From Corynebacterium freneyi (GTDB taxonomy: Bacteria; Actinomycetota; Actinomycetes; Mycobacteriales; Mycobacteriaceae): a stretch of 64,000 nt of DNA. Below, piece by piece: positions 36,818 to 45,357 of this stretch. The notes beneath the pieces are model-generated. The model had not been told where the DNA came from and searched no databases. It was given only the letters and a program-made list of their open reading frames with translations. Both the position numbers and the translations under genes were made by a program. The stretch covers positions 1,922,001-1,986,000 of the forward strand of contig NZ_CP047357.1 of NCBI RefSeq assembly GCF_030408835.1, given 5' to 3'. Positions within the stretch are counted from its first letter, which is position 1; every line of letters starts with the position of its first letter.

Positions 36818-38251
36818 GTGACCACAATAGACGCTCACCATCGCCTGCGGGCACTGCTGACGCGGGCGGAAGCCCTGCTCGAACGCGGTGAACCCGGGTG
36901 GCGCGAGCTCCTGGACGACGCCCGCGCTATGGCCGACGCCTTCGACGCGGACCCGGCGGCGGACCCGTCGGTGCGCGACGACGCGCGGATGCGCCTGGGA
37001 CTGTTCGACGGCCACGTGGCGATGCTCGCCGGTGATGGCCGCGGGGCACTCGCCCACCTCGACTCGGCTCTCGACCATTTCGAACGCCATCGCATCCGCT
37101 CGGGGTTGCCGCGCGAATCCTTCGGCGACGTCGAATTTTCCCTGCGCTCCGCCCGGCTGGCGGTGCTGCACCACCTCGACGAACGCGACGCGGTCGACTC
37201 CGAACACGCAGAGCTGCTGGCCATCGCCGGGCACACGACCGACCCGGAGGACCGGGAAATCCACCTGTTGTTCATCACCGGCGACCTGGCGCGCGACCGC
37301 AACGACCCGCACACCGCCGTCGCCGCCTACCGCCAGGCCGTGCGCGCCGCCCGCAAACGACGCGACCTGCTCGGCCCCGCCCTGGTCAGCCTCGCCGGGG
37401 CGGAAGCCGCCGTCGGCGACGCCACCGCCGCCGAACGCACCGTCGCCCGGGCCGCCGCGCTCGTCGCCGACCAGCCGGATCAGATGGCGCGACTGCAGGA
37501 GGCGAAACTGACCATCGCCGCGCTGCGCGACGACGCCGGGGCCCTGTCCGCGGCGGCCGACGACTACCTGGAGTTGGCCACCGAACACGCCGACGCCATC
37601 CACCGCTCGATGCTGACGGAAGCCGCGACGGGCACCGGGCTGGCCGCCCAGCGCCGCGGCGACCATGCCGGCGCCGCCGCCCACTACCTGGAGCTGGCGG
37701 ACCGGGCGGCGACCCGCACGCACCGGGCCCAGCTGCTCGCACGCGCCGCCGAGGCGATTCACGACGGCGCCGCCGCCACCGCCGACGCCGCGGCGCGGGC
37801 CCGGGCCCTGTCGCTTCTCGACGACGTCGACGCCCTCGTCGCCGACGACCCGTCGATGGCCGCAGGCCTCACCGTGCTCCGGGCGGTGCTGGCCACCCGC
37901 TGGCCGTACACGACCCACGACGACTACCGGGAGCTGCTGCCCCACGTGCAGGCCGCGGCCATCGCAATGCGCCACACCGCCCTTGCCGCCGAAACACCGC
38001 GGGCCCGGCGCGCCCACGCCGCCGCCCACGCCACCACCGCCATCGAGCTGGCCTGCCACATCGCCTTCATCACCGGCCGCGCCGACCAGGTGGCCGCGAT
38101 GGTCGACTTCGCCGCGGCCACTCCGGCCCTGCGCGCCGTCGGCCCGTCGCTTCTGGTCGGCCCGCCCCCGCCGACGCCCGGCCTCGACGACGCCCACCAC
38201 ATCGCTTCACGACGATTCGGGGTCCGGGAGAGGGCCATCGGACAACAGTGA
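36818..38251 (+). CDS. TPR-like helical repeat protein
   Basis: A 477-residue, alanine-rich, all-helical protein that looks like a tetratricopeptide-repeat superhelix. Repeated units of about 34-40 residues with small residues at helix crossings can be seen, for example GDLARDRNDPHTAVAAYRQA near 165, ALVSLAGAEAAVGDATAAER near 185 and QRRGDHAGAAAHYLELADRA near 275. Such proteins hold complexes together or sense a partner. The GTG start at 36818 leaves 15 bases to the divergent gene. Because a CHAT-domain protein is encoded nearby, a TPR-CHAT pairing, common in bacteria as one chain, may be split here over two genes; that is inference. Confidence 0.7.
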   Translation: MTTIDAHHRLRALLTRAEALLERGEPGWRELLDDARAMADAFDADPAADPSVRDDARMRLGLFDGHVAMLAGDGRGALAHLDSALDHFERHRIRSGLPRESFGDVEFSLRSARLAVLHHLDERDAVDSEHAELLAIAGHTTDPEDREIHLLFITGDLARDRNDPHTAVAAYRQAVRAARKRRDLLGPALVSLAGAEAAVGDATAAERTVARAAALVADQPDQMARLQEAKLTIAALRDDAGALSAAADDYLELATEHADAIHRSMLTEAATGTGLAAQRRGDHAGAAAHYLELADRAATRTHRAQLLARAAEAIHDGAAATADAAARARALSLLDDVDALVADDPSMAAGLTVLRAVLATRWPYTTHDDYRELLPHVQAAAIAMRHTALAAETPRARRAHAAAHATTAIELACHIAFITGRADQVAAMVDFAAATPALRAVGPSLLVGPPPPTPGLDDAHHIASRRFGVRERAIGQQ

Positions 38252-38356
38252 TCGAATCGAAACGCGACGTCGGCGGGATTTCGCGCTGCTCCCGCCAACT
38301 CCCACCGGCAATGCCTCAGGTACAGGGCCTCGGGCGGGCACCGCAGACGCGAGAAC

Positions 38357-38764
38357 TCAGAAACCGCCCGACGTCACCCCGATGCCGACAAACACGATCC
38401 CGAGGAGCACCACCGCCAACGCCACGAAGCCCAGTGGCACGGTCCCGACCAGGACCTCCCGCGGGTCCCGGGGGTTGTACCTGACCTCGACCTCCTTGCC
38501 GATCACCAGATCTGACGTGGACATGTTCGTCCGGGCCTCGTGCTCCACGCCCCGTTCATCCCGGAAGGCCACGATCTCCCGGAACATCGCGCACTGCTCC
38601 TCCTGGTCGAAATACTCCTCGCCCCCGATGACGTGCCCGACGGACTTCGGCCACGTCCGTGCCCGCAGCGCGAACCCCGCCAGCACGACGCCCACCATGA
38701 TCACCAATGCACCGGGCACTCCAAACCCGATCAGCCAGATCCACCCGCCGATGCCAGACGGCAT
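38357..38764 (-). CDS. DUF3592-like small membrane protein
   Basis: A 135-residue protein with an N-terminal membrane helix (about residues 8-30), a soluble loop and a C-terminal membrane helix (about 112-132). The loop has the family look: CAMFREIVAFRDERGVEHEARTN split near residues 60-80, then VEVRYNPRDPREVLV, a typical DUF3592 ending. Function unknown. The ATG at 38764, with GAAGAGGTG upstream, is chosen over longer frames whose extra N-terminus is not protein-like. Confidence 0.8.
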   Translation of the reverse strand: MPSGIGGWIWLIGFGVPGALVIMVGVVLAGFALRARTWPKSVGHVIGGEEYFDQEEQCAMFREIVAFRDERGVEHEARTNMSTSDLVIGKEVEVRYNPRDPREVLVGTVPLGFVALAVVLLGIVFVGIGVTSGGF

Positions 38765-39006
38765 GCCGATCACCTCTTCTTCCGATTCTCCCGCGAACTT
38801 CCGCGGCAACGAGCTCCCCGCATCGCCGCCACGGTGCACGACCGGCACCCGACTCCCGCAGGCGCATCCGGCCCACGGCCATCGCGCCCTGCACCAACCG
38901 ATCATCGCCCACCACCGGCGGCCGCGCAGCACCACATCCCCCACCCCCACGCAAGACGCGCAGCCGGTGGCCGTCGTCAAGCAAACCCTTCAGTAAGGTT
39001 GGGCCC

Positions 39007-40443
39007 GTGGACTACATTTCGACGCGCGACCCGAAGCGAACCCCCGCCAAGTTCTCGGACATCCTCCTCGGCGGGCTGGCGCCCGACGGCGGCCTGTACC
39101 TGCCGGCCGAATACCCGCAGGTCGACGACGCGACGCTGACCCGCTGGCGCGGCATCCTCGCCGACGACGGCTACGCCGCCCTGGCCGCCGAAGTGCTGCA
39201 GCTGTTCGTCGACGACATCCCCGCCGACGACCTCAAGGCCATCTGCGCCCGCGCATACACCACGCCGAAATTCTCCGACCCCGACATCGTCCCCGTCACC
39301 GAACTCGAAGACGGCCTGCACATCGGCCACCTGTCCATGGGCCCCACCGCCGCATTCAAGGACATGGCCATGCAGCTGCTCGGCGAACTGTTCGAATACG
39401 AACTCGCCCGCCGCGACGAAACCCTCAACATCCTCGGCGCCACCTCCGGCGACACCGGATCCTCCGCCGAATACGCCATGCGCGGCCGCAAGGGCATCTC
39501 CGTGTTCATGCTCACCCCCGCCGGACGCATGACCCCCTTCCAGCAGGCGCAGATGTTCGGCCTCGAAGACCCGAACATCCACAACATCGCCCTCGACGGC
39601 GTCTTCGACGACTGCCAGGACGTCGTCAAGGCCGTGTCCGGCGATCTGGAGTACAAGGCCGCCAACCGCATCGGCGCCGTCAACTCCATCAACTGGGCCC
39701 GCCTGATGGCCCAGATCGTCTACTACGTGTCGTCGTGGATCCGCATGACCGACGCCAACGACGAGAAGGTCAGCTTCTCCGTGCCCACCGGCAACTTCGG
39801 CGACGTGTGCGCCGGCCACATCGCCAAGTCCATGGGCGTGCCCATCGACCGCCTCATCGTGGCCACCAACGAAAACGACGTCCTCGACGAGTTCTTCCGC
39901 ACCGGCGCCTACCGCGTGCGCACCTCCGAGGAAACCCTGGCCACGTCGAGCCCGTCGATGGACATTTCGCGGGCCTCGAACTTCGAGCGCTTCATCTTCG
40001 ACCTCCTCGACCGCGACGCCGAGCGCGTCGCCGAGAAGTTCGGCGTGAAGGTCAAGCAGGGCGGTTTCACCCTGTCCGGCGACCCCGCCTTCCCCAAGGC
40101 GTCGGCCGTGCACGGGTTCCTGTCGGGCCGCTCCACCCACGCCGACCGCGTCGACACCATCCGCGACTGCTGGGAGCGCCTCGGCGTCATGGTCGACCCG
40201 CACACCGCCGACGGCATCCACGTCGCCCGCGGCCTGCGCGACCAGGTGTCCACCCCGATCGTGTGCCTCGAGACCGCGCTGCCGGTGAAGTTCGCCGACA
40301 CCATCATGGAGGCCACCGGCCGCGAACCGGACATGCCGGAGCGTTTCGCCGGGATCATGGATGCGCCGCGCCGCGTCGTGGACCTGCCCAACGACGCCGA
40401 CGTGGTCAAGAAGTTCATCTTGGACAACATCGCCGAGAAGTAG
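39007..40443 (+). CDS. thrC: Threonine synthase
   Basis: A 478-residue PLP enzyme that converts O-phosphohomoserine to threonine. The PLP lysine is Lys118 in MGPTAAFKDMAMQ. The cofactor-phosphate loop ATSGDTGSSAEYAM follows, as does NSINWARLMAQ. The size fits the long, fungal-like class of ThrC. The GTG at 39007 lies seven bases after TAAGGT, so the mRNA is probably leaderless. The last four codons, AEK-stop, are exactly duplicated downstream. hom and thrB are not in the window, consistent with corynebacteria where thrC is separate. Confidence 0.96.
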   Translation: MDYISTRDPKRTPAKFSDILLGGLAPDGGLYLPAEYPQVDDATLTRWRGILADDGYAALAAEVLQLFVDDIPADDLKAICARAYTTPKFSDPDIVPVTELEDGLHIGHLSMGPTAAFKDMAMQLLGELFEYELARRDETLNILGATSGDTGSSAEYAMRGRKGISVFMLTPAGRMTPFQQAQMFGLEDPNIHNIALDGVFDDCQDVVKAVSGDLEYKAANRIGAVNSINWARLMAQIVYYVSSWIRMTDANDEKVSFSVPTGNFGDVCAGHIAKSMGVPIDRLIVATNENDVLDEFFRTGAYRVRTSEETLATSSPSMDISRASNFERFIFDLLDRDAERVAEKFGVKVKQGGFTLSGDPAFPKASAVHGFLSGRSTHADRVDTIRDCWERLGVMVDPHTADGIHVARGLRDQVSTPIVCLETALPVKFADTIMEATGREPDMPERFAGIMDAPRRVVDLPNDADVVKKFILDNIAEK

Positions 40444-40455
40444 GCCGAGAAGTAG
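40432..40455 (+). repeat. 12-bp exact tandem duplication at the thrC stop codon
   Basis: GCCGAGAAGTAG occurs at 40432-40443 (including the thrC stop) and again at 40444-40455. The second copy supplies a back-up stop in the same frame. Confidence 0.92.
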
Positions 40456-40984
40456 GGTTCGCCCGTTCCGTTCGGGGCGTCGCCGGGGTGACCGGTGGCG
40501 CCCCGTTTCGCTGCTACCCCGAGCGACCGCCCCGCTCTTTCCCCCAAACCACGGGGTCGACCCGCCACACCGCCCGCGCGCCCCTTCCGCTGGCCCCCCT
40601 CTCTCCTAAACCACGGGGTCCAAAACACGGGGTCGACTCCAAAGACGCCGCAAACCACGGGGTTGACGGCGATCCCGTGGTTTGGACCCCGTGGTTTGGA
40701 GATTTCTGGGGCGCCGGAAAGCACGCCCCGCGCCGCAGTCGGTGAGAAGCGGGCGCCTGCCCACGCCGCCCCCGCTGAGCAATACCCCCGCCGAACACCC
40801 CTGTGAAACGCGCGGGACAAACCCAAGCGAACGGCGCAATCCCCCGCTTTTACCCCCGAACTTCCGGTAAAACCCGTGATCAATCCGTTATCTGGATTTT
40901 CCTCTTCCACCGACCAGCGAAATCGGCAAGAATCGGCCCCTGCACATCCACGCACCACCAGCCCGCCGCCGAAGGAGGCCCTCC
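40444..40984. other. Gene-free region between thrC and the TPP enzyme
   Basis: These 541 bases contain no supported gene. They hold a cluster of direct and inverted AAACCACGGGGT repeats at 40546-40700 and an AT-richer stretch (40855-40930) likely to carry the promoter of the next gene. Confidence 0.7.
40546..40700. repeat. Array of direct and inverted AAACCACGGGGT elements
   Basis: Plus-oriented copies begin at 40546, 40608, 40622 (AAAACACGGGGT) and 40652. Inverted copies CCGTGGTTTGGA end at 40686 and 40700. The close pair at 40608-40635 is the reverse complement of the pair at 40675-40700, allowing a large cruciform or RNA hairpin. Confidence 0.85.
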
Positions 40985-42817
40985 GTGCAGCGATATTCCG
41001 CCGAGACCGACCACCCCGAAACCAACACGATCGGGCATGGGGCCGCGGTCGCAATCGACGCGTCTGCCACCCGCGACGCGGACACGCCCGCTGCGGCGAC
41101 GGTGTCCACGGCCATCGCCGACGTCATCCTCGCCCGCGCCGACCACGTCTTCGGCCTGGTGGGCAACGCCAACTCGCACGTGGTCAGCCACCTGACCTCC
41201 CGCGGCTTCCCGTACACCTCCACCCGCCACGAAGCCGGCGCGGTCGCCGCGGCCGACGCGTTCTTCCGGGCGGGCGGGGGCATCGCGGTGGCCACCACGA
41301 CGTGCGGTGCGGGGTTCACCAACACCATCACGGCTCTCGCCGAAGCGAAGGCCGCCCGGGTGCCGATGGTCTACGTCACCGGTTCGGCCCCCGCCGCCGG
41401 GGCGCGCCACTTCGACCTGAACCAGGCGGGGCTTCTCGACGCGCTGGGCATCGACCACTTCACCCCCACCCCGGAAACCGCTGCCGCCGACGCCCACGCG
41501 GCATTCGCGCTGGCGCAGACGCACCAGGAGCCGGTCGTCCTGCTGCTTCCGTTCGATCTGCAGACCGCGCCCCTCGTCGACGGCGGCGACGTGTTGTCGC
41601 GCCCGGAGCTCCTGCGCCCGGCCCACGCCACGCCGACGCGCCCGATGTCCGACGGCCTGCGCGCCGATCTCGCCGGCGTCGCCGATGCGTTGGCTTCGGC
41701 CCGCCGCCCGCTGATCCTGTCGGGCCGGGGCGTGGTTCGCGCCGGAGTCGCCGATGACGTCGCGGCCCTGGGCGACCGCATCGGGGCGTTGCACATGCAT
41801 TCGGCGATGGCTCGCAACGTCGTCGGCGGCCCGTGGTGCATGGGCACCGCCGGCGGCTTCACGCATCGGGCGCACGTTCCTATCGCCCGCGACGCGGACG
41901 TGGTGCTGGTTCTCGGGGCGAGCTTCAACGCACACCAGGTTCGGGGCGGTTCGTTGTTCTCGCCGGATGCGACGGTGATTCATCTGACGCTGGAGGAGCA
42001 TCCCTCCAGCCGCGAGGTGGATGTGCGCGTGCTGTGCGATCTCGCGTCGGTGATGCCGGTGCTCGATGAGCTGGTCGCCGAACGTCTCGCCGACTCCGAC
42101 GGCACCACCACCGCCGGCCCCGACGCCGCCGTCATCTCCCCCACTGCGCCCCGCCGCACGTGGCGCGATGAGCTGGGCGCGCTGCCGCCGGCGGAGGACC
42201 CGGTGACGCAGCCGGAGCTGTTCCACGAGCGCGGCGCCGACGGTCGCCTCGATCCGCGGGCGGCGCTGCGCGAGTTGGACCGCATCCTGCCGAAGCGGCG
42301 CACGGTCTGCACCGACGGCGGGCATTTCCTCGGGTGGGTGCCCATGTACCTGGACAGCCCGGATCCGCGGGCGCAGGTGTTGGTGGGCACGGCGATTCAG
42401 ACGATTGGCCTGGGCTTTCCGACGGCCATCGGCGTCGCCGCGGCCCGACCGGACGATTACACCGTGTTGGTCACCGGCGATGGCGGCGGTTTGATGGCGC
42501 TGTCGGATGCGGAGACGGTGTTCCGCACGGTGCGGCGGGGTGCGGTCGTCGTGATGAACGACGCGGCGTACGGCGCGGAGCTGCACCAGTATCGTGCGGA
42601 GGGCCTGGACACCGCGTCGATGGTCATCGACGACGTCGATTTCGCCGCGGTGGGCCGTTCCTTCGGTGCGCGCGGGGTAACCGTCGCGGACATGTCGGAC
42701 TTTGCGCGGGTGTCGGAGTTGCTTGACGACGACCCGTCGGGCGTCATCGTCATCGACGTGAAGATTTCCCGCGAGGTCATCGCCGACTTCATCTCCGAGG
42801 TGCTGAAGAAGCAGTAA
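40985..42817 (+). CDS. Thiamine diphosphate-dependent enzyme, acetolactate synthase-like
   Basis: A 610-residue enzyme with three domains of the acetolactate synthase superfamily. The PYR domain (about residues 40-210) has the TPP-activating glutamate in TRHEAGAVAAAD. A central domain follows, with RPLILSGRGVVRAG. The PP domain (about 420-600) has TPP-binding GDGGGLMALSDAETVFRT ending in VVMND rather than the usual NN. It is not the IlvB subunit, which lies with ilvN/ilvC. The reaction may be a decarboxylation or ligation; substrate unknown. The first 40 residues are an extension. The GTG start follows GAAGGAGG. Confidence 0.85.
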   Translation: MQRYSAETDHPETNTIGHGAAVAIDASATRDADTPAAATVSTAIADVILARADHVFGLVGNANSHVVSHLTSRGFPYTSTRHEAGAVAAADAFFRAGGGIAVATTTCGAGFTNTITALAEAKAARVPMVYVTGSAPAAGARHFDLNQAGLLDALGIDHFTPTPETAAADAHAAFALAQTHQEPVVLLLPFDLQTAPLVDGGDVLSRPELLRPAHATPTRPMSDGLRADLAGVADALASARRPLILSGRGVVRAGVADDVAALGDRIGALHMHSAMARNVVGGPWCMGTAGGFTHRAHVPIARDADVVLVLGASFNAHQVRGGSLFSPDATVIHLTLEEHPSSREVDVRVLCDLASVMPVLDELVAERLADSDGTTTAGPDAAVISPTAPRRTWRDELGALPPAEDPVTQPELFHERGADGRLDPRAALRELDRILPKRRTVCTDGGHFLGWVPMYLDSPDPRAQVLVGTAIQTIGLGFPTAIGVAAARPDDYTVLVTGDGGGLMALSDAETVFRTVRRGAVVVMNDAAYGAELHQYRAEGLDTASMVIDDVDFAAVGRSFGARGVTVADMSDFARVSELLDDDPSGVIVIDVKISREVIADFISEVLKKQ

Positions 42818-42830
42818 GCGTCATCGCCGG

Positions 42831-42871
42831 AAAACGGTGGCGCCACCGCCTGGAAGGAGTGGACGCCACCG
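42831..42871 (-). terminator. Terminator of the LppP/LprE-like gene
   Basis: On the minus strand CGGTGGCG and its complement CGCCACCG, 21 bases apart, are followed by TTTTCC. It lies between convergent genes. Confidence 0.55.
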
Positions 42872-42901
42872 CGAAAAAACCGGCAGAGAAACCGGCGGGC
42901 G

Positions 42902-43555
42902 TTATTGGCCCAGGTTGGTGTTCGGGAATTCCCCGTCGACGTCGACCTTGCCGGCGGACTCGTTCCACGTGAACGTCAGGGTTCGGGTGTAATTCGGGGC
43001 CGCGGCGTTGGCTTCGCCGGATTCCATGAGGGCTTCCCAGTCCTTGTACTTCACCTCGAACCAGCCGTCGCCTTCGCCGACGATCTGGCCCTGCTGGCGG
43101 TAATCGGAATCGACGCCGAGGTATTCGCCGTCGTGGAACATGAGGATCTTGGTCAAGAACTGGGCGCTGCCCTGCGGCATCTGGTGGTACAGGGCGTAGG
43201 TCAACTCACCGCAGGGGTCGTAGTTGGTCTCCACCAGCTCCCAGTATTCGACCGGATCCGGCGTCGCCACGGTGTCGATGGCTTCGTCGAGCACCGCCGC
43301 AGTCTCGTCGATGCCGCAGTTGTCGCCCCCTCCGTCGCCTTCCGTCGTCGTGGTCGTGGTGGTTTCGGTCGTGGGGTCGGTTCCACCGTCACCGGCGGCA
43401 CCGTTGGTTTCGGTGGTCGTGGTCGTCTCGGTGACCGTCGGCTCATCGCCGCCATTACCGCCGTCGCAGCCCGCCAGGGCCAGGCCCAGGGCGCACGCCA
43501 TCGCAAGCCCGGCCGTCGCGGGGCCGGTTCGAATGATTCCTCGTCGCTCAAACAT
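42902..43555 (-). CDS. LppP/LprE-like lipoprotein
   Basis: A 217-residue lipoprotein with lipobox LALAGC (Cys30) and a threonine-rich linker (about 40-75, runs of TTTTTT) that may be glycosylated. The C-terminal 140 residues match the LppP/LprE family: NCGIDETAAVLDEAID, then NYDPCGELTYALYHQ and LTKILMFHDGEYLGV. Two cysteines in NCGID and YDPCGE probably form a disulfide. It is an envelope protein of unknown role. Followed by a terminator, it stands alone between the TPP enzyme and a macrodomain gene. Confidence 0.85.
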   Translation of the reverse strand: MFERRGIIRTGPATAGLAMACALGLALAGCDGGNGGDEPTVTETTTTTETNGAAGDGGTDPTTETTTTTTTEGDGGGDNCGIDETAAVLDEAIDTVATPDPVEYWELVETNYDPCGELTYALYHQMPQGSAQFLTKILMFHDGEYLGVDSDYRQQGQIVGEGDGWFEVKYKDWEALMESGEANAAAPNYTRTLTFTWNESAGKVDVDGEFPNTNLGQ

Positions 43556-43604
43556 CGTCTTCTCCCGTCTGATCCGTCTTCTACTGGTCGTCGGTTTCCG
43601 TCAT

Positions 43605-44168
43605 CTACGGTTCGTCGATTCCCGGCGCACCGGTCGTCGGCCCGCCGCCCGCACCGAACTCGGCACGAAAAACGGCGTCGAGGTGGTCGTCGAAAAGCAC
43701 GAAAATAACCTCGGCCAGATCGTCCAGGGCACCGTCGGGCCTCGATTCGATCGCCCTGTGCGCCGCCGCCGCGACATCCTCGCCGCTCCAGCCGTAGGCA
43801 CCGGCACCAATGGCGGGCACGGCCACGGACCTGGCGCCGACCCGACCCGCGGCGTCGAGGGCGCTGCGAAACGCCGACTCCAACACCGCGACGTCGGTCT
43901 CCCCCGCGTTCCTGTTCGGCCCGACCGCGTGAATGATCCACTGCGCCGGCAGGTCATACGCCGACGTGATCGTCGCCTGCCCCGCCGGCAGGCCGTCGGC
44001 GAGCGATTCCTCCCGGAGCCTGCGGCATTCGGCCAGCAACTCCGGGCCCGCCGCCCGATGGATCGCGCCGTCGACGCCGCCGCCTCCCAACAGCGACGAA
44101 TTCGCCGCATTGACCACCGCGTCGGCCCGCACCTGCGTGATGTCTCCCCGAATGAACGTGATCTTCAT
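43605..44168 (-). CDS. Macrodomain protein (O-acetyl-ADP-ribose deacetylase type)
   Basis: A 187-residue single macrodomain that binds ADP-ribose or removes it (or its acetyl ester) from proteins. Ligand motifs are GDITQVRADAVVNAANSSLL with the NAAN turn, GGGGVDGAIHRAAG, and the second loop VPAIGAGAYGW. The C-terminal 30 residues are an extra tail. The start ATG at 44168 gives the conserved N-terminus MKITFIRGDI. No ADP-ribosyltransferase was seen nearby, so a general housekeeping role is most likely. Confidence 0.92.
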   Translation of the reverse strand: MKITFIRGDITQVRADAVVNAANSSLLGGGGVDGAIHRAAGPELLAECRRLREESLADGLPAGQATITSAYDLPAQWIIHAVGPNRNAGETDVAVLESAFRSALDAAGRVGARSVAVPAIGAGAYGWSGEDVAAAAHRAIESRPDGALDDLAEVIFVLFDDHLDAVFRAEFGAGGGPTTGAPGIDEP

Positions 44169-44261
44169 GTGGCCCCTCCTCGGTAACCTCGGGCGTTACC
44201 TTCGGGTGTACACGTATTTATGCGATCGCGGAACCCTTTGCGGCGGATACGGGCCGCTCGG

Positions 44262-45281
44262 TCACACCTCCCGGGGGCGTTCGTGGGCGTGGTGGGCCTC
44301 CGTCTCCAGCTGCAACGTGGCATGGCCGACGCCGAACTCCTCGGCGAGGCCGTCCTCCATGTCGCACAGGATGGAACAGGCGTCGGAGAAATCGAGGTCA
44401 TCGTCGACCGTGACGTGGGCGGTGAGCACCACATCGGAGCCGTGAATCGACCAGACGTGCAGGTCATGGATGCCGCGGACGCCGGGGCGCGCCACCATCC
44501 ACTCCTCCAGCCGCCGCGTGTCCACGTCCGACGGCACCAGCTCCAACAGCACCGCCCCCGCATTGCGGATCAACGCCAGCGCCTGCGGGATCACCAGCAA
44601 GGCGATGAGCACCGCCGCCACGACGTCGGCGCGGTCGAAACCGGTCACCCGCACCACCAGCGCGGAGACGAGCACGCCAACCGAACCGAGGGCGTCGACC
44701 ATGACGTGCAGCAACGCCGCGCGCAGGTTCATGTTGTCCTTGTCGCCGCTGGCCAGGATCGCCGCCGCGAGGAGATTGGCGACCAGACCGATGGCGGCGA
44801 TGATCAGCACCGTCCCCGACGACACGTCGGCCGGCTCGGACCAGCGGTGGAACGCCTCGACGAGGATCCACACGCCCGCGGCGCCGACGAGAATCGCGTT
44901 GAACATCGCGCCGAGGACCTCCGCGCGGCGGAATCCGTAGGACGCCAGCCGCGTCGCCGGCCGCGATCCGATCCATGCGGCGGTCATGGCGACCAGCAGG
45001 CCCAGCGCATCGGAGGCCATGTGCGCGGCGTCGGCGAGCAGCGCCAGCGAGTTGGCGACGAGGCCGCCGACGACCTCGGCGATGAGAATGATCGCCGTCA
45101 GCCCGAAGGCCATCGCCAACCGGGGAAAGGCCGTGCTGGAGTGGTCGTGATCGTGGACGTGGAACAGACCGTGGCCATGGTCGTGATCATGCGAATGGCC
45201 GGAGCCGTGGTCGTGACCATGCGAGTGGCCGTGGTCGTGCTCATGACCCTGAGAGTGGTCGTGTCCGTGTGCGCTGCCCAT
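44262..45281 (-). CDS. Cation diffusion facilitator, zinc/cobalt type
   Basis: A 339-residue metal exporter that uses the proton gradient to remove Zn2+ or similar ions. The first 50 residues hold about 18 histidines in HDHGHSHGHDHG-type runs. Six membrane segments follow, with the transport-site motifs LLADAAHMASDALG in TM2 (HxxxD) and LLHVMVDALGSVG in TM5. The His/Gly/Asp loop between TM4 and TM5 is short. A C-terminal cytoplasmic domain follows (DLHVWSIHGSDVVLTAHV). TAATCT ends six bases before the ATG, so the mRNA may be leaderless, and a low-GC element upstream may be a metal-responsive operator. Confidence 0.94.
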   Translation of the reverse strand: MGSAHGHDHSQGHEHDHGHSHGHDHGSGHSHDHDHGHGLFHVHDHDHSSTAFPRLAMAFGLTAIILIAEVVGGLVANSLALLADAAHMASDALGLLVAMTAAWIGSRPATRLASYGFRRAEVLGAMFNAILVGAAGVWILVEAFHRWSEPADVSSGTVLIIAAIGLVANLLAAAILASGDKDNMNLRAALLHVMVDALGSVGVLVSALVVRVTGFDRADVVAAVLIALLVIPQALALIRNAGAVLLELVPSDVDTRRLEEWMVARPGVRGIHDLHVWSIHGSDVVLTAHVTVDDDLDFSDACSILCDMEDGLAEEFGVGHATLQLETEAHHAHERPREV

Positions 45282-45287
45282 GACCAC

Positions 45288-45328
45288 AGATTAGGCCCGC
45301 CTATGACGCAAATGCATACTTGCAAATG
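45288..45328 (-). promoter_or_regulatory. Putative promoter/operator of the cation exporter gene
   Basis: On the minus strand the -10 element TAATCT (45293-45288) is preceded by an AT-rich imperfect inverted repeat, ATTTGCAAGTATGCATTTG (about 45327-45309), where the -35 element should be. A metal-sensing repressor is likely but the family cannot be named. Confidence 0.4.
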
Positions 45329-45357
45329 GGAACCGACGCCAACAATGTGCGGCCGGA

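Noticed and set aside
42902..44168. Toxin-antitoxin pair of the macrodomain (DarTG-like)
   Set aside because: The neighbouring gene is a lipoprotein, not an ADP-ribosyltransferase, and it is separated by a normal gap.
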